Assembly (NCBI GenBank): GCA_037157565.1
Contig: JAZHRO010000063.1
Span: 151,454,501 to 151,518,500, forward strand
Reading direction: 5' to 3'
Origin: Thalassia testudinum
Taxonomy: Eukaryota > Streptophyta > Magnoliopsida > Alismatales > Hydrocharitaceae
Length of the DNA stretch: 64,000 nt
Part shown: positions 23,588 through 34,273 of the stretch, in pieces
Layout: each line of letters opens with the position of its first letter
Numbering within the stretch: the first letter of the stretch is position 1
Made by a program: the position numbers and the translations under genes
Notes under the pieces: model-generated
What the model was told of the DNA's origin: nothing
The model's input: only the letters and a program-made list of their open reading frames with translations
The model's database searches: none

Positions 23588-26276
23588 CAGTTTGGAGCGA
23601 TTGATCAGGTTTTAAAAAGGTCGTGTTGTAGTACAGTCGAAAAAGCGTTCAAAACAAATACAATTTATTGCTCGAATTTTAAAGTCCGAGGTCGAACACA
23701 GGGAGCAAATTAGGGTTTAGAAATCAAGATCACAATTTGAGAATTTGAAAGAATATAATATGCAATAAGATCAATGTTATAGTGCAAAAAGATAGGAATA
23801 AATGTAAGGCACTAAAGAAACCAATGTATGTGAATAAAGCTCAAAATTGGATGTCTGATTTTTGAATCAGACGCCTTAAAATGATGATGCTACAGTGCTT
23901 GATCTCTCTTCTTTCTTCTGCTTCTTCTCCTATTCTCTGGCTTTTGCCTTTCTTCCTTTGCTTTTCTCTTCCTCTACCTTCTTCTTTTTCTTTCTCTGCT
24001 GGCTTTTCCTTCCTCTCTTTGGCTTAGGCTTTGGCTTCTTCCTTCTTCGCTGGCTGCCTTGCCTTAGCTTCTCTTCGGCCTTGTCTTCTCCTTCCTCTTC
24101 GTTTGGGTTGGCTTCACATTTCTCTGTAGAGCAAAACCTACCCCTACCCGCGCAAGCTCTCTTCTCTCTTTGCTCTCTTAGGTTCGCTCTCCCAAAGCCA
24201 CTTCTTGGGTAATCGGGTCGGGTATGCTCCCGGGACCAGGCCCATCGACGTGTGGTGGTGGGCGAGGTGTGCTAGGTCAGGTTGGGTCACCAGGTCCGTG
24301 GGGTGTGGGGTCGCAGACAAGGCATCAGGTCGAGTGAGAGGGACATCACCCCTTGAGTAGGAGGCAAATAGCCTTATGCAGAAATTACTTTTATGCAGGT
24401 GCGACGTGCCAAATGTTTCCAAGGTAGGACTAACTTCCCACTCCGTTTTACGCATGCCTACAGTAGAGGGGCATCATTAGATTGCAACTACAGTGATGGC
24501 ACTTGGCTTCAATTGGTCACCTGGAGATGTTTGCGAGAGTGCTTCGCATAGCCTGGGACTGTGACCTGGAGCGGGCATGGCCTGGAGAAGCTTGCAAGGA
24601 AGCTTCATACGATGTGTCAATGGCGGCGAGCCCCTGAACTTGAAATCACACACACAGCCTCGCGGCCACGTTAAAAAACTCATGGAACTTCGCCAAGGTG
24701 CGGCGAATGTATAGAGGTGGTCGGCGTGGCATGGGACCGCCTAATGGATTGTGCCTAGGGCACACTGCGGCCGTGTGTGTGGGTGTGTTCGAGGGTGCTT
24801 TTGGGTGAGTGGCAGAGTGTTGTGAGTAGGGGGTTATGATCAGTGAGTCGTGGTGGTGCTTAGGAACCAGTCGGCGAGGAGGGAGGTGGTCTGTGGAGGT
24901 GGAGCGAACTCGCCAGATTGGTGGCCAGAGGTGAAGGGGATGATGGTGGTGGAGTGCGGCAGTGGTCGTTTGAGAGTAATAAAGAGGGGAAGAGGGAGTA
25001 GAAGGTGAGAGGACTTATCTAGCAGTGAAGAGATGAAGGGGGAGGCAGGGATGGCATCTGGCTCGTATCGCTGACGTCGGAGACGAAGATGCTCAATGAG
25101 GGTGGTCGGCGAGGACGAAGGGGAGGCAGGAGCGTCAGCGGGTGCTGCGCGACGCAGACGAGCGAGAGGAAGAGAAACCTGCCACTGGTATTGTAGCTAG
25201 GCGACGAGGGAGAGGAGCAGAGGTCGCCGAAGCTTGATGAGCAAGTCGGCCGAAGGAGAAGAGATGAAATTGAGGGGGTTCTCCAGCTGATTTCAAGCTT
25301 AGGAGATGATGGGTGAATTGGGGTCTCTTAAATAGGCCATGGCGGTTGGGTTTGTGCTTGGAAGCCAAGCTTCCAAGCAAGGGAAGTTCGCCGATAATGG
25401 AAAATCGAAAGAGATCCAAATCTCTCATGCATTCGCATGAGAGATTGGGTACCAAATAAGGCTTCTAATTGGGTTCACATTGGAGGAGATTTCTCAGAGA
25501 ATCTCCTTTCAATTTTGAAGGGGATTCTCTGAGAGATCAAGGAGAACTTGCGCTTTCAAGCTTGCCGGAGTAGGATTCTCTTTGCTATAATGGTGGAGGG
25601 ACCTAATTGCAAAGAAAGAAGAAGAAGCTAGGCGATCAAATGTAAGGGTTTTTGAAAGATAGGGGTAGAAATGTAATTGGGTTGGACCTACTTGCAAAGT
25701 GGGTCAAGATGAATTCCCCTTAGGTCAAAATTTTGGTACAAGCCTAATTTGGACCTAAGGAATCCAATGGTGAGGTTGGATTTGGGTTTGACCACGTTTG
25801 ACTGGGAAATTTATGTAAAAAACCTAATTTAGGGCAAACATTTATTTGAGACCCCATTTTAGGTCAAGATAGGTTTCAATGGCCAAATTGAAGGTTTTAA
25901 ACCCTAGACCCTAAGAATATTTTTGTATGATTTTTAGAGGGTTTAGGTGAATTTTATCCTGACCAGAACCTTGTTTAATCAAGTGGATCTTTTTTAGGGT
26001 TACAAAAAGTCATTTAATTCCCAGAATTCATACGAACCCTTTTCTGTTTTAACCAACCCACTTTGCATCTTGTTATGACCTTTTGACCTTTTTTTAGCCC
26101 TTGAGAAACCCGTTGTTGTACTGCAATGGTAAAATTGCATTTTTAGCCCTTGTTTCTTATTTTCTCTCAAAATGGTTATTCAGTGAATTAGGACCTCCAG
26201 TTGATTATGTAGGAGCTTTTGTTCTCTTTTATGGGTCAAAATAGGCTAGATAGGGCTCATGATGGTGTTCCCATCA
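23588..26276 (-). mobile_element. Solo LTR F (family III) inside element C
   Basis: On the minus strand it opens at 26276 with a TGATGG...CCATCA palindrome and follows the E LTR throughout, ending with the CTACAACACGACC wording near 23620. GTAC stands at both borders (23584-23587, 26277-26280). The E internal region, read across the same spot, is continuous, which supports an insertion here. The left boundary is uncertain by about 20 bases. A TATTTAAG box is at 25327-25334. No internal part is attached. Confidence 0.72.
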
Positions 26277-27149
26277 GTACTTGAACCGTACAATGCGCTT
26301 ACATGCCCTAGTAGGATGGATATCCCAAGAGACAAGCACCGAGGAGGTGACATGTTATCATCGCGTCATTAAGGTGAGTGTATAGTCCACCTCTCAAGCG
26401 GCAGAAACTTGTCCAATCAAGTTGTAATTTCAAGCTTCTCCTAAGTTAGAACTAAGAGAACCAAATTTTCTTCAAGAAAGGAATTAAGGTGATCATTATT
26501 TACACAAGACCAAGTGTGTGTGAAATGTGGATGCCTAGTTTACGAGGACCCATAAACCAAAAGGTAGAAAAAAAACACCAAGTACTACCCAACCCTTAAC
26601 TCAATCCCTAGCTTTCCATCCTCAACCTCTTGAGGAATGGTCCACAACTTAACTTCTACTTAAGTTTTTAAGTCTACAAAAGACCCTAAGGGTCTAAAGC
26701 TAGTATCTCAACTTAGCTTCTAAAGTCAGACACCTAGAGTCAACTTAGTCTAACCTAAAGTTCTGGTCTTATGCCTAAGAATGCAAGGCCCAGCCAGTTA
26801 AGCTTAATGTAATTATAGGCCTAAATGCAAATTATTCTTTTTTTCTTTTTAAATCAATGCAAATGTATGTAGTGCATAATGTTTTAATTAAATGCATGAA
26901 TGCACTATGTATAAATGCTATGTATATCCCCAAGTACACCCCCCCATGCCTAAAATCTGCAATGTCCTCATTGCATAGAAGGGTATTACCTTGATTAGAG
27001 TTGGCTTATCGTTATTTTGTTGGCAACTAAGTAGCCAAAGAACCTGCAAGTAAGGTTCCAAAACCAAAGAAATAATCCCTAAAAATGAGCAAAGTAACAC
27101 AGGCCTAGAAAATAGATAACCTAGGATGTTGGCGAGCTAATGATGAATC
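26277..27149 (-). other. C 3' UTR with internal polypurine tract
   Basis: The start of this stretch matches E around 59190-59260 (CTTACATGCCC, AGAGACAAGCACCGAGGAG). A GCATGGGGGGGTG tract on the minus strand is at 26938-26950, preceded by AATGAGGACATTGCAGA. There are no credible ORFs. Confidence 0.6.
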
Positions 27150-28265
27150 TCGATAGCAAATGTTCGATCAACCAGGATGGGAATGAAATCGTTCCAGGTC
27201 ACCAGAGGAGGTTCTAAATGATAGGCGGGAATAACAACATCCATAGGGGTAGGGGGAGGATGACAAGGATCCTCCAAAAGGAATGGGGAAGGGATAGTGC
27301 AAAGATATACCCCCAGGGTGATGGACTGACCATAGAAAGCAACAATCCATGCCCGATACCCCAATACAAGAGATATTGGTTTGCTAAGCCCCCGATCAGA
27401 ACAAAAATGAGCAGTTGCCTAATGCAAGGATCGTCTAGGATGTCTAAGTTTTGAGGTTGCGGGATGGACATAAGATCTAAATTGGGTCTAATCGGCTTAG
27501 TGTCCACTCCTAACAACCTTTTCAGTTCTTCAATCGCGTCCTTAGCATCTCTGGTAATATCACAAGTATCTACCTATGCTTCATTAGTGATCAGTTCAAT
27601 GTATGGAGTCAAAATTTTTCCTTCAAACATAGGCGAATCAGAGGGTGACTCCCAGTCAAATGAAGATAGGTTGGAAGCAACAGATTTAGGGATTACCCTA
27701 TCAATCTCATCCCTGGGTTCTGGTTCTTTACTCAATTCCTCCCCGAAGTCTATATGTGAATCCACATAAATCTCAGAAGTTGCTTCCACATTTTTCATTA
27801 TTTCAACATGAGGAGGGATATCATTAGTAGGAGCATAGAGGAAACCTAGTTGATCAAATTTGTGACATCCTCATGGGCTAATTCTTCAAATAAGACATAA
27901 TCACCCTTAGTGTCACTCCAACTCTTGAATGTAGGTTCCTCATATAATTGATCCTTCTCCTCATCATACAATTCATCATGTACCCTAGGTCAAGAATCAT
28001 CTAAAATCTTGACAGGTCCCCTAGGGCACTCTATCTGGAGTAAATGGTTCACACTAGTAACATTAGACTCCTCAGATAGGTGAATTTCTTCAGGGTTAGG
28101 TTCCCTAAGGGATTAACAATATGACTTTGACCCACTTCATCAAATGTCACGAAAATACTGTCATCTGGGTCGAGGCCTTCCAATGGTACCATCATTCCCT
28201 TCTTTTGACTCCAATATAATTCAGGTGGATACTCAACTTGATCATCATCTTCCTCTGGTTTCCGC
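27150..28265 (-). pseudogene. Decayed ORF of element C, 3' part
   Basis: Fragments such as 27574-27798 are rich in Glu, Asp and Ser, like the acidic middle of the A/B/D protein. A further fragment (27214-27516) has no recognisable domain. I cannot align it residue by residue with D. Stops and shifts break it throughout. The 5' part continues at 36399 on the other side of element D. Confidence 0.4.
27893..28265. repeat. 373-bp duplicated target, left copy
   Basis: It is repeated at 36026-36398 with two substitutions and no indel by my reading. It ends with TCCGC directly at the D 3' LTR. This is original element C sequence. Confidence 0.93.
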
Positions 28266-29001
28266 TGTTGAGCGAGAATCTACGCTAACGTGTTTGGTTT
28301 TGGAAAACCCGTCGTTGTAGTTCGAAAGCGAAGGATTCGTGTTCAACAAATAAAATTTATACCGAAATAAGAATTCCGGGTCGAACACAGGGAGGCGAAC
28401 GTTTGATTTAAAAACTTCGCGTTTCTTTTTATTTTGTCACAAAGAAATTCAATTTAAACTATCTAAGTATCTACAACAAATAAAAGAGAGAGAGGGAGTA
28501 AGAGAGAGAGAAGGAATACTATACATGGAAATCAAAATGAGATGTAGAATAGACAAGGAATTTATCATAAAAGAGTTCTTTCATTACAACTAGAAAACAT
28601 AAAACAATTACTCTAGAAAGCATTAAAAGAATGGAGGGAGAAATGTCCTCCTCGACGATCGCTCGGAGGACGAATAGACTACTCTAGAAAGCAGTAAATC
28701 TATACTAGAAAGCAGTAAAAAGAATAGGGAGAGAGAAATCCTCCTCGACGGTCGCTTGGAGGACGAGCCGGACGGGACGACGCCTGGACGAAGGAGAATG
28801 AAGCGGGACGAAGGAGGACGAAGCAGAAGAACGGGAACGAAGCAGCACGCCGTCGTCGTCGCGGGATCCACTTCCGAAGGGGGACGAAAATTTGGACTTT
28901 ATCTCGTGAGAAGCATCCCGGGTGTGGGACAAGCTTCTCTTGAGCTTTGGAGAGGTAGAGAGGAGAAGGAAGGGATGAAAATTTCGTATGGAGGGGGTCT
29001 C

Positions 29002-29009
29002 CTTTTATA
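29002..29009 (-). promoter_or_regulatory. TATA box of D 3' LTR
   Basis: TATAAAAG on the minus strand, downstream of the CpG-rich block. The same box is at 35010-35017 in the 5' LTR, the copy that would drive the element. Confidence 0.72.
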
Positions 29010-29362
29010 GTTGCAAGGAGTGGGGGCAAAATGGACATTACATCTTCAAAATAATAAATAAGGGGTCTTTAGTGATGGATAAAACCGTCGCTAAAGCCCC
29101 GCCGTTGCCGTCGCCGCCGCGCCCACGCGCGCCCGCTCGGCTGTCCTGCGCGCGTAACGCATACGCACGTCCGCGTCATCTCAGCCGTCCGATCGCGAGA
29201 TCGGACGGCTTAGATCGCGTCCGCGCCCGCTGCGTAGCGCGCCCGCCCGCGTGCGATCCAGCGTCCACCTGAGCGTCCAATTGCGCGTCGGCGCTATCGG
29301 GCGCGCGCGGCCGTTGGATCTTCATCCGACGCTCGTGCGCGCCCGCTCGCCCGCGCCTTCGA

Positions 29363-29433
29363 CCCCCTCACCGCGGCTCGAACCCGCGACCTCCGCTTCG
29401 CCCGCAGCTGCGTCGCCGCTGCGCTACGCAGGC
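29363..29433 (-). other. tRNA-like A-box/B-box module in the D LTR
   Basis: On the minus strand TAGCGCAGCGG (29426-29416) resembles a tRNA A box and GGTTCGAGCC (29384-29375) a B box. They are 42 bases apart start to start, close to tRNA geometry. The T-arm-like inverted repeat CGCGG/CCGCG encloses GTTCGAG. No acceptor stem is apparent, so this is not a tRNA gene. The second copy is at 35371-35441. Confidence 0.45.
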
Positions 29434-30029
29434 GAAATGGTCGCGCGGGCGTTTTTAAACGCGAGCGACCGCAGCCGTTGGATCGAGATCCAACGGCGGA
29501 GAGGAGACGGTGTGCGGTCTTCACAGGACTCCTGCGGCCGATTGGGCGGCTGGGATGGCGCCACGTGGCGCCATCTTGGCCGTCCATCTTCTGGAAGTTG
29601 TAGATGGTGCCACGGATGTCGGATTGACTCGATTTTTGTGTCGTTCAGCTGCGATCGTCGATCCGAATTCATCCGTGTGGTCGGATTTTCCATCTGAAGT
29701 GCGGATTTACACCATCCTGGCCCTTGATCTTCTAGGGTTCCCCGGTCTCTATCTGATGCTACGGATGCCTGATTAGGGCGATCTTGGAGTCGTTGAACTC
29801 CAATCGTCGCCCTGATCATATCCATACGGTTGGATCTTTGATCCGAGGCCCCGATAAAATATTTGCCCTGTCCAAGCACATAAAAGGAGACAATTAACCT
29901 CCATTTTATTCAAACTACTCTAAATGCAAGATGATGCATGTAATGCAATATTTATATCATGAAATGCAATCCTATGCTTAAGAACATGCATAAATAGACA
30001 TTTTAAGTAGTGTAAATGTGTTTACATCA

Positions 30030-30040
30030 TACCCCCATGC
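30030..30040 (-). other. 3' polypurine tract of D
   Basis: GCATGGGGGTA on the minus strand directly before the LTR start, as in A. Confidence 0.85.
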
Positions 30041-30620
30041 CTATCTTTTGCTAGTCCCTAGCAAAAACTATATGCTATTTATAAAAGAATTAGGTTAGAT
30101 TATTTGGACCTGAGTTATTTTCAATCATTAAGAAATTGTCTACTTAAGAACTGAACTTTCAAAGATACAACAGTGCCCGGGTATCAGCCAAAATGCAGAC
30201 CGCCTCAAGCCTCGCCTTATTCAAAGAAAAATTTCTTTTTCTATTTTTACTCTCTTTTTTTTTTTTGTTTTTTTTTTTTTGGATTTTCAAATTTTAGGGT
30301 TTAAGAGTGGCTTTCTACGGCCATTCAACTCACCCAAGATTTGATGAGAACCCTAAGTTTTAAGCATCTTATTGTGATTGTGATAGACTCGTTGACCGGC
30401 AATTAAAACGGACTTCGGATTTCTACGCCTCTAGGTGACCTCAAAAAGAATTCTGCCTAAAGGTGTATCTTTACAACCGGTAGCTTTCTCCCTACTTTTA
30501 TTTTTTTTAATGGGGTCAACACAAGGGTGAATCCAGTGTATATCTCCCCGGTTTATTCTACTTCTCCGCTTCTTCCTAAGTGTTTTGGGAATTTTTAGTG
30601 CATTTTCTGAGCTGGGTTCT

Positions 30621-30854
30621 GGACAACCGGTCGATGGCTGTTACCACCGACAACTTGCCAACCATACTCGTGCAGCGAAGTGTGGCTTATTTCTTTTTGT
30701 TCTTTTCTCCTTTTTGATTTTTTTTTTTTTTTTTTAGGTAGGTGGCTTCCCTGGTCTAAGATTTACCTAAAGGCAGCAAAAAGAGAAAGGTCCAGTGACT
30801 GGGCTCTGGACAACCTACCTATGGGCTGTTACCCACGATAACTTGCCAGCCATA
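30621..30854 (-). repeat. Paired 3' UTR module of D
   Basis: The copies are 30621-30666 and 30808-30854. They differ more from each other than in A, but keep GGACAACC and CAACTTGCCA-type ends. The rest of the UTR (30041-31267) holds homopolymer runs and no ORF. Confidence 0.7.
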
Positions 30855-31267
30855 TCACCCTAGAAGGTTCATTAGCTACCCAATTTCCGTTAAAATCACC
30901 AAACAACGAGTCAGTGCAAAGAAAGTGTGTAGATGCTTAAGACTCAAAATTCCCTCACATCAGAGGGCGGGTTGATAAGTCGTGTACTTATCACCCAAAC
31001 TTATTTACTCCAATTAAAATAAAATTCAAGTTGGCAAGAACTCGAAAAACAAATCCACATTTTAGTGGATATACGGGCTGATTAAGTCCAAAGACCTGAA
31101 GGGTCTTTGTGTTCAGAACATGATATAGTATTTCTTAAGATCGAAAATTTTCTTAAACCCAAATTCTCTTTCCTAATTTTGATTTTTTTTTTTTTAAAAA
31201 AAAAAAATAATAATAATAATAAAACAAATCTACGGAGCTGACGAATGAATTCAAAGATAAATATCCA

Positions 31268-31277
31268 TCCCCCCATG
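31268..31277 (-). other. Internal polypurine tract of D
   Basis: GGCATGGGGG on the minus strand, preceded by AATGAGGACATTGCATTA. It lies about 20 bases downstream of the ORF stop. Confidence 0.6.
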
Positions 31278-31296
31278 CCTATCTAATGCAATGTCC

Positions 31297-33090
31297 TCAT
31301 TGTATTAAAAAGACATAAAACAGAGTGGAAAAGCGTAGAAAGCACCTGAATTGCGTGGATATCGGGTCCGCTCCGAGATGAAAATGAAAAAGAACTGTAT
31401 ATGTGCTGAGTTTAGTGCCTTCAGCTTGGCACACTATACAAAGAAAAGAAATGAAGAATTCACATGTGCAGGTCAGAATTAGAATAAACAGAAGAATCCT
31501 TTGACCTGTTAGCAGAGGTCCACAGATGTGGACCAGATTGTGGTGCAGACCCACACCCCATAATCGAGAATATCTTAGGTTCTGGATAAAAATTACCCAA
31601 AACCTAAAATCAGAATGCAAGCGGGGTCGGGCCTGCGATTTGTGAGGATGCAACCCAAGGCCAAAATGTCGGGTTACAGAGAATTGAAGCTCAAAAGGAT
31701 AATCGTTAAATGTGTGCTTGAGTTTGACATCCTCGAAACAAATGTCGTAAGGGTTCTGATTTGATGGTTTCAGTTTAAAAGGAACCCTTCGACTCAATCT
31801 TCCATTTCCTCCAAAATTGACTTCCCAAATCAGAATTTCCCAGCTCCTATCCTCCTCATTCGGCATATCAAATTCCATGACCTCTTGTATATTCATCACC
31901 CCGTCTGAAATCTCCAAGTCTAGATGATGTGGCAAAATCAAAATTGACTTGGGTCTAATTATCTCAGAATTAGAATTATCAATAAGCTCAACAGGGTGTA
32001 ACTGATAATCAGGGCATTGAATTAATTCCTCCAGAAAATGCGATTCTGGATCCGTATCGTGTGCCCTAATAAGATCAGTTTCCTCAGTTATTGGGCTATC
32101 AAATGATCTATCAGATTCCTCAGGCCCAATCGTCTCACAAAAATCGTGATCTGAAAACTCGTGTGAGACTTCGCAACTTGAATCTTCACCATCAGGATCC
32201 GTATCAATGTATGTCCCAAAATCATTTGTCACTTTGCATTCCAAGGAGACATACGTTTCCTCGTAACCCGGCTCAGGGATTTCAGGTGAAGAAATCAAAT
32301 CATCCTTAATTGGTTGTTTTAATTCAATCTGGTCAGCTTCATAACACGTGTCCCCCCCAACAGGTGCCTGAGCAGGTTCTGTCATTGGCTTTCCTGAAGA
32401 GAGTTCATCCTGGGAATTATTCCAAGATTGAATCAAAGCAACCACGAATCTCATCCTCAGTTTCGCTAATTTCCCAAGTAGAAACTCACCCGGGTTCTTA
32501 TCCTTAACATCCTGGAGCCAATCCAACAAAGACTTATTTAAATCATCAATCATTTCAATCAGGGGCTCCAATCTCTCAATGCAAGGTATTGGCTGAACTT
32601 CTAAAGATTGAATGATATTCCTCAAGTTAGCCAGAACCTTATCTTGAACCTGATTAACCTGAACCAAATGAGTTGGTTCAGGGTTGGGCGGGTTTGACAT
32701 CAATGTAGAGGAATTAACGAATTGAGATTCGTTATACCCATCCTGATAATAGGTCATTTCAGATTGTTCAAAAGATGGAGATGACCTAAAGGCAGTGAAA
32801 TCAGAGGGTGGGTAAGGATCAGTGTATCCTTCTTGATTGTAGATCGCATTAGGTTGTTCATGAAAGGAGGACGATCTATAATCGATGCAACTCTGAGAAG
32901 GATAGAATTGAGAATCAAAGTGTTCAGGGTTAGACCCTAAACACGGAGGTCCGGAATTGTATCCCCAATCCGAATTATCCCAACTAACTGATGGTCGATT
33001 ACAATACGAGTTGGGATAATTGTCATGTTGCGGATAATTCATGACAGGAGTGAAAGAGCGGGAATGCGTGAAATATGTGGAAGGATTCAT
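31297..33090 (-). CDS. Unknown retroelement protein of the A/B/D family, intact copy in D
   Basis: This is the only unbroken copy: 597 residues from the ATG at 33090. The frame is open a further 36 bases upstream through a putative splice acceptor. Residues 1-140 are rich in Tyr, Pro, Ser and Asn. About 144-224 look helical and carry DKVLANLRN and FLLGKLAKLRMRFVVAL. About 265-375 are acidic. About 378-470 form a conserved module with RPKSILILPHHLDLE, WEVNFGG and NPYDI. The last 120 residues include a hydrophobic ILLFILILTCTCEFFISFLC stretch (about 531-552) and have no in-frame counterpart in A or B, so they may be read-through. No gag zinc knuckle, protease, RT or integrase is seen. A gag-like or membrane role is possible, but unproven. 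Confidence 0.72.
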   Translation of the reverse strand: MNPSTYFTHSRSFTPVMNYPQHDNYPNSYCNRPSVSWDNSDWGYNSGPPCLGSNPEHFDSQFYPSQSCIDYRSSSFHEQPNAIYNQEGYTDPYPPSDFTAFRSSPSFEQSEMTYYQDGYNESQFVNSSTLMSNPPNPEPTHLVQVNQVQDKVLANLRNIIQSLEVQPIPCIERLEPLIEMIDDLNKSLLDWLQDVKDKNPGEFLLGKLAKLRMRFVVALIQSWNNSQDELSSGKPMTEPAQAPVGGDTCYEADQIELKQPIKDDLISSPEIPEPGYEETYVSLECKVTNDFGTYIDTDPDGEDSSCEVSHEFSDHDFCETIGPEESDRSFDSPITEETDLIRAHDTDPESHFLEELIQCPDYQLHPVELIDNSNSEIIRPKSILILPHHLDLEISDGVMNIQEVMEFDMPNEEDRSWEILIWEVNFGGNGRLSRRVPFKLKPSNQNPYDICFEDVKLKHTFNDYPFELQFSVTRHFGLGLHPHKSQARPRLHSDFRFWVIFIQNLRYSRLWGVGLHHNLVHICGPLLTGQRILLFILILTCTCEFFISFLCIVCQAEGTKLSTYTVLFHFHLGADPISTQFRCFLRFSTLFYVFLIQ

Positions 33091-33115
33091 GAGACACGGG
33101 AGGAAGAAAGGTGCC

Positions 33116-34111
33116 CTGCAATACAAACAATCAAACCTGTCCTTAAATGGGTTAGCCTACAGACCTACAGACTCCCAAAACCCGTCTTGAGATAAAGGAA
33201 CGATTTGATCTACTTCTGTCTGTTCAATCCAACCAGTTAGAAGGAGGGACTGGGGAGAAGGTTCTTCCTTCGGCTTGCGCCTCCGGTTCCTAGTGTACCC
33301 CCCAGCCGCGATCGTTTGACTCTGCTCCCCTAGCTAGACATCAGATTGAACAGTAGAAACAGACTAATCGAAAATAATCTCGTTCTGAGTTCTGAAGAGC
33401 GAGTCCAATCCTTAAGGCCAAAGTCTACTCTGTTTTATTTAGGGCTAGGTTTGAATGTGCTTTGGAATGTGATGGGCCCTTTAAATGGGTTGTGCCCTTA
33501 ATGATTGATTGCTTTGTGTGTGCGTGCACAACCAGTGGTTTTCAAGCAAGATTATTTTTGATGTGGTGAATTTTAAGGTTCAAATCTTGCTTAGTAGCTT
33601 TTAGGATTCAACTTTAGGTGTTTTCAATCAAGTTTCATTGGCACACCAGGTTTTGCAAGCACAGGTGAAGATATTTTCCTTTAAAGTTTAAAAAGAATGT
33701 GGAGTGCCTGGTAGATCCCTAAGAGTTGAACCTAATTGGCAGCTACTAGATGAGTTGATTTTATTTGAAGTGGTGCGGCCCAAACAACTCAAACAACTGG
33801 CCTGATGCACCACCTAATTAGGCACACAAATGATTACCCAATCTGATTTCTACTCGATTATGTGTTTGGATGTGTGTACCGTCTCCTAAGATTGGTTTAC
33901 CGGTTGAGTTAGAAAATCAGATGAGGTTGTGTACCTCTGTGAGATTTTTTTTTATTTTTTTCTTTTTTTAATGTGGGGGTTGGAGTGAGTATGGATGTCA
34001 AACAACAAACAATCTAACCTTAGAGTTTATAAGAACACCTAGGTTGATTGATGTTTGAATTATTATGTGATGAAATGAAATCTAATGGGTGGGAGGTGGG
34101 GGGTAACTTAC
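33116..34111 (-). other. Putative leader intron of element D
   Basis: The donor GTAAGT at 34111 follows GGTTTT and precedes a C-rich run. The acceptor TTGTATTGCAG ends at 33116, just upstream of the ORF. The pattern matches A. The interior has no ORF. Confidence 0.45.
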
Positions 34112-34252
34112 AAAACCTTCCACAGCACTTTACTCCGATCTACCGCTTTTGCCTGTCTCAAAAGAGTACCTGCAATTACAATAAGAAAGGAGAAAAGTGA
34201 GGTAAATGATTTGTAAGTTACAAAACGCGAAGAGAAATCAAAGAGCGTTGCC

Positions 34253-34270
34253 TCCCCGGCAACGGCGCCA
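34253..34270 (-). other. Primer-binding site of D
   Basis: TGGCGCCGTTGCCGGGGA on the minus strand, three bases after the 5' LTR. It is an exact tRNA-Asp match. Confidence 0.93.
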
Positions 34271-34273
34271 AAA

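Larger units (their letters stand above)
28266..30029 (-). repeat. 3' LTR of element D
   Basis: It opens TGATGTAAACAC at 30029 on the minus strand and ends CGCTCAACA at 28266. TATAAAAG is at 29002-29009. The stretch 29090-29530 is very GC- and CpG-rich, with two 11-bp inverted repeats (29184-29209, 29474-29497) and tRNA-like boxes. Confidence 0.93.

Noticed and set aside
26918..27364. Hydrophobic ORFs in C that might be a membrane protein
   Set aside because: Three overlapping frames on one strand give similar short hydrophobic translations of decayed DNA. None extends or aligns with the D protein.
29363..29433. A functional tRNA gene
   Set aside because: A and B boxes are plausible, but no acceptor stem, anticodon arm or terminator could be built.
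28623..29879. ORFs rich in Arg, Ser and Pro on both strands, repeated at 34631-35887
   Set aside because: They fall in the CpG-rich U3 of the two D LTRs, where stops are rare by composition. The duplication is due to the LTRs, not to a gene family.
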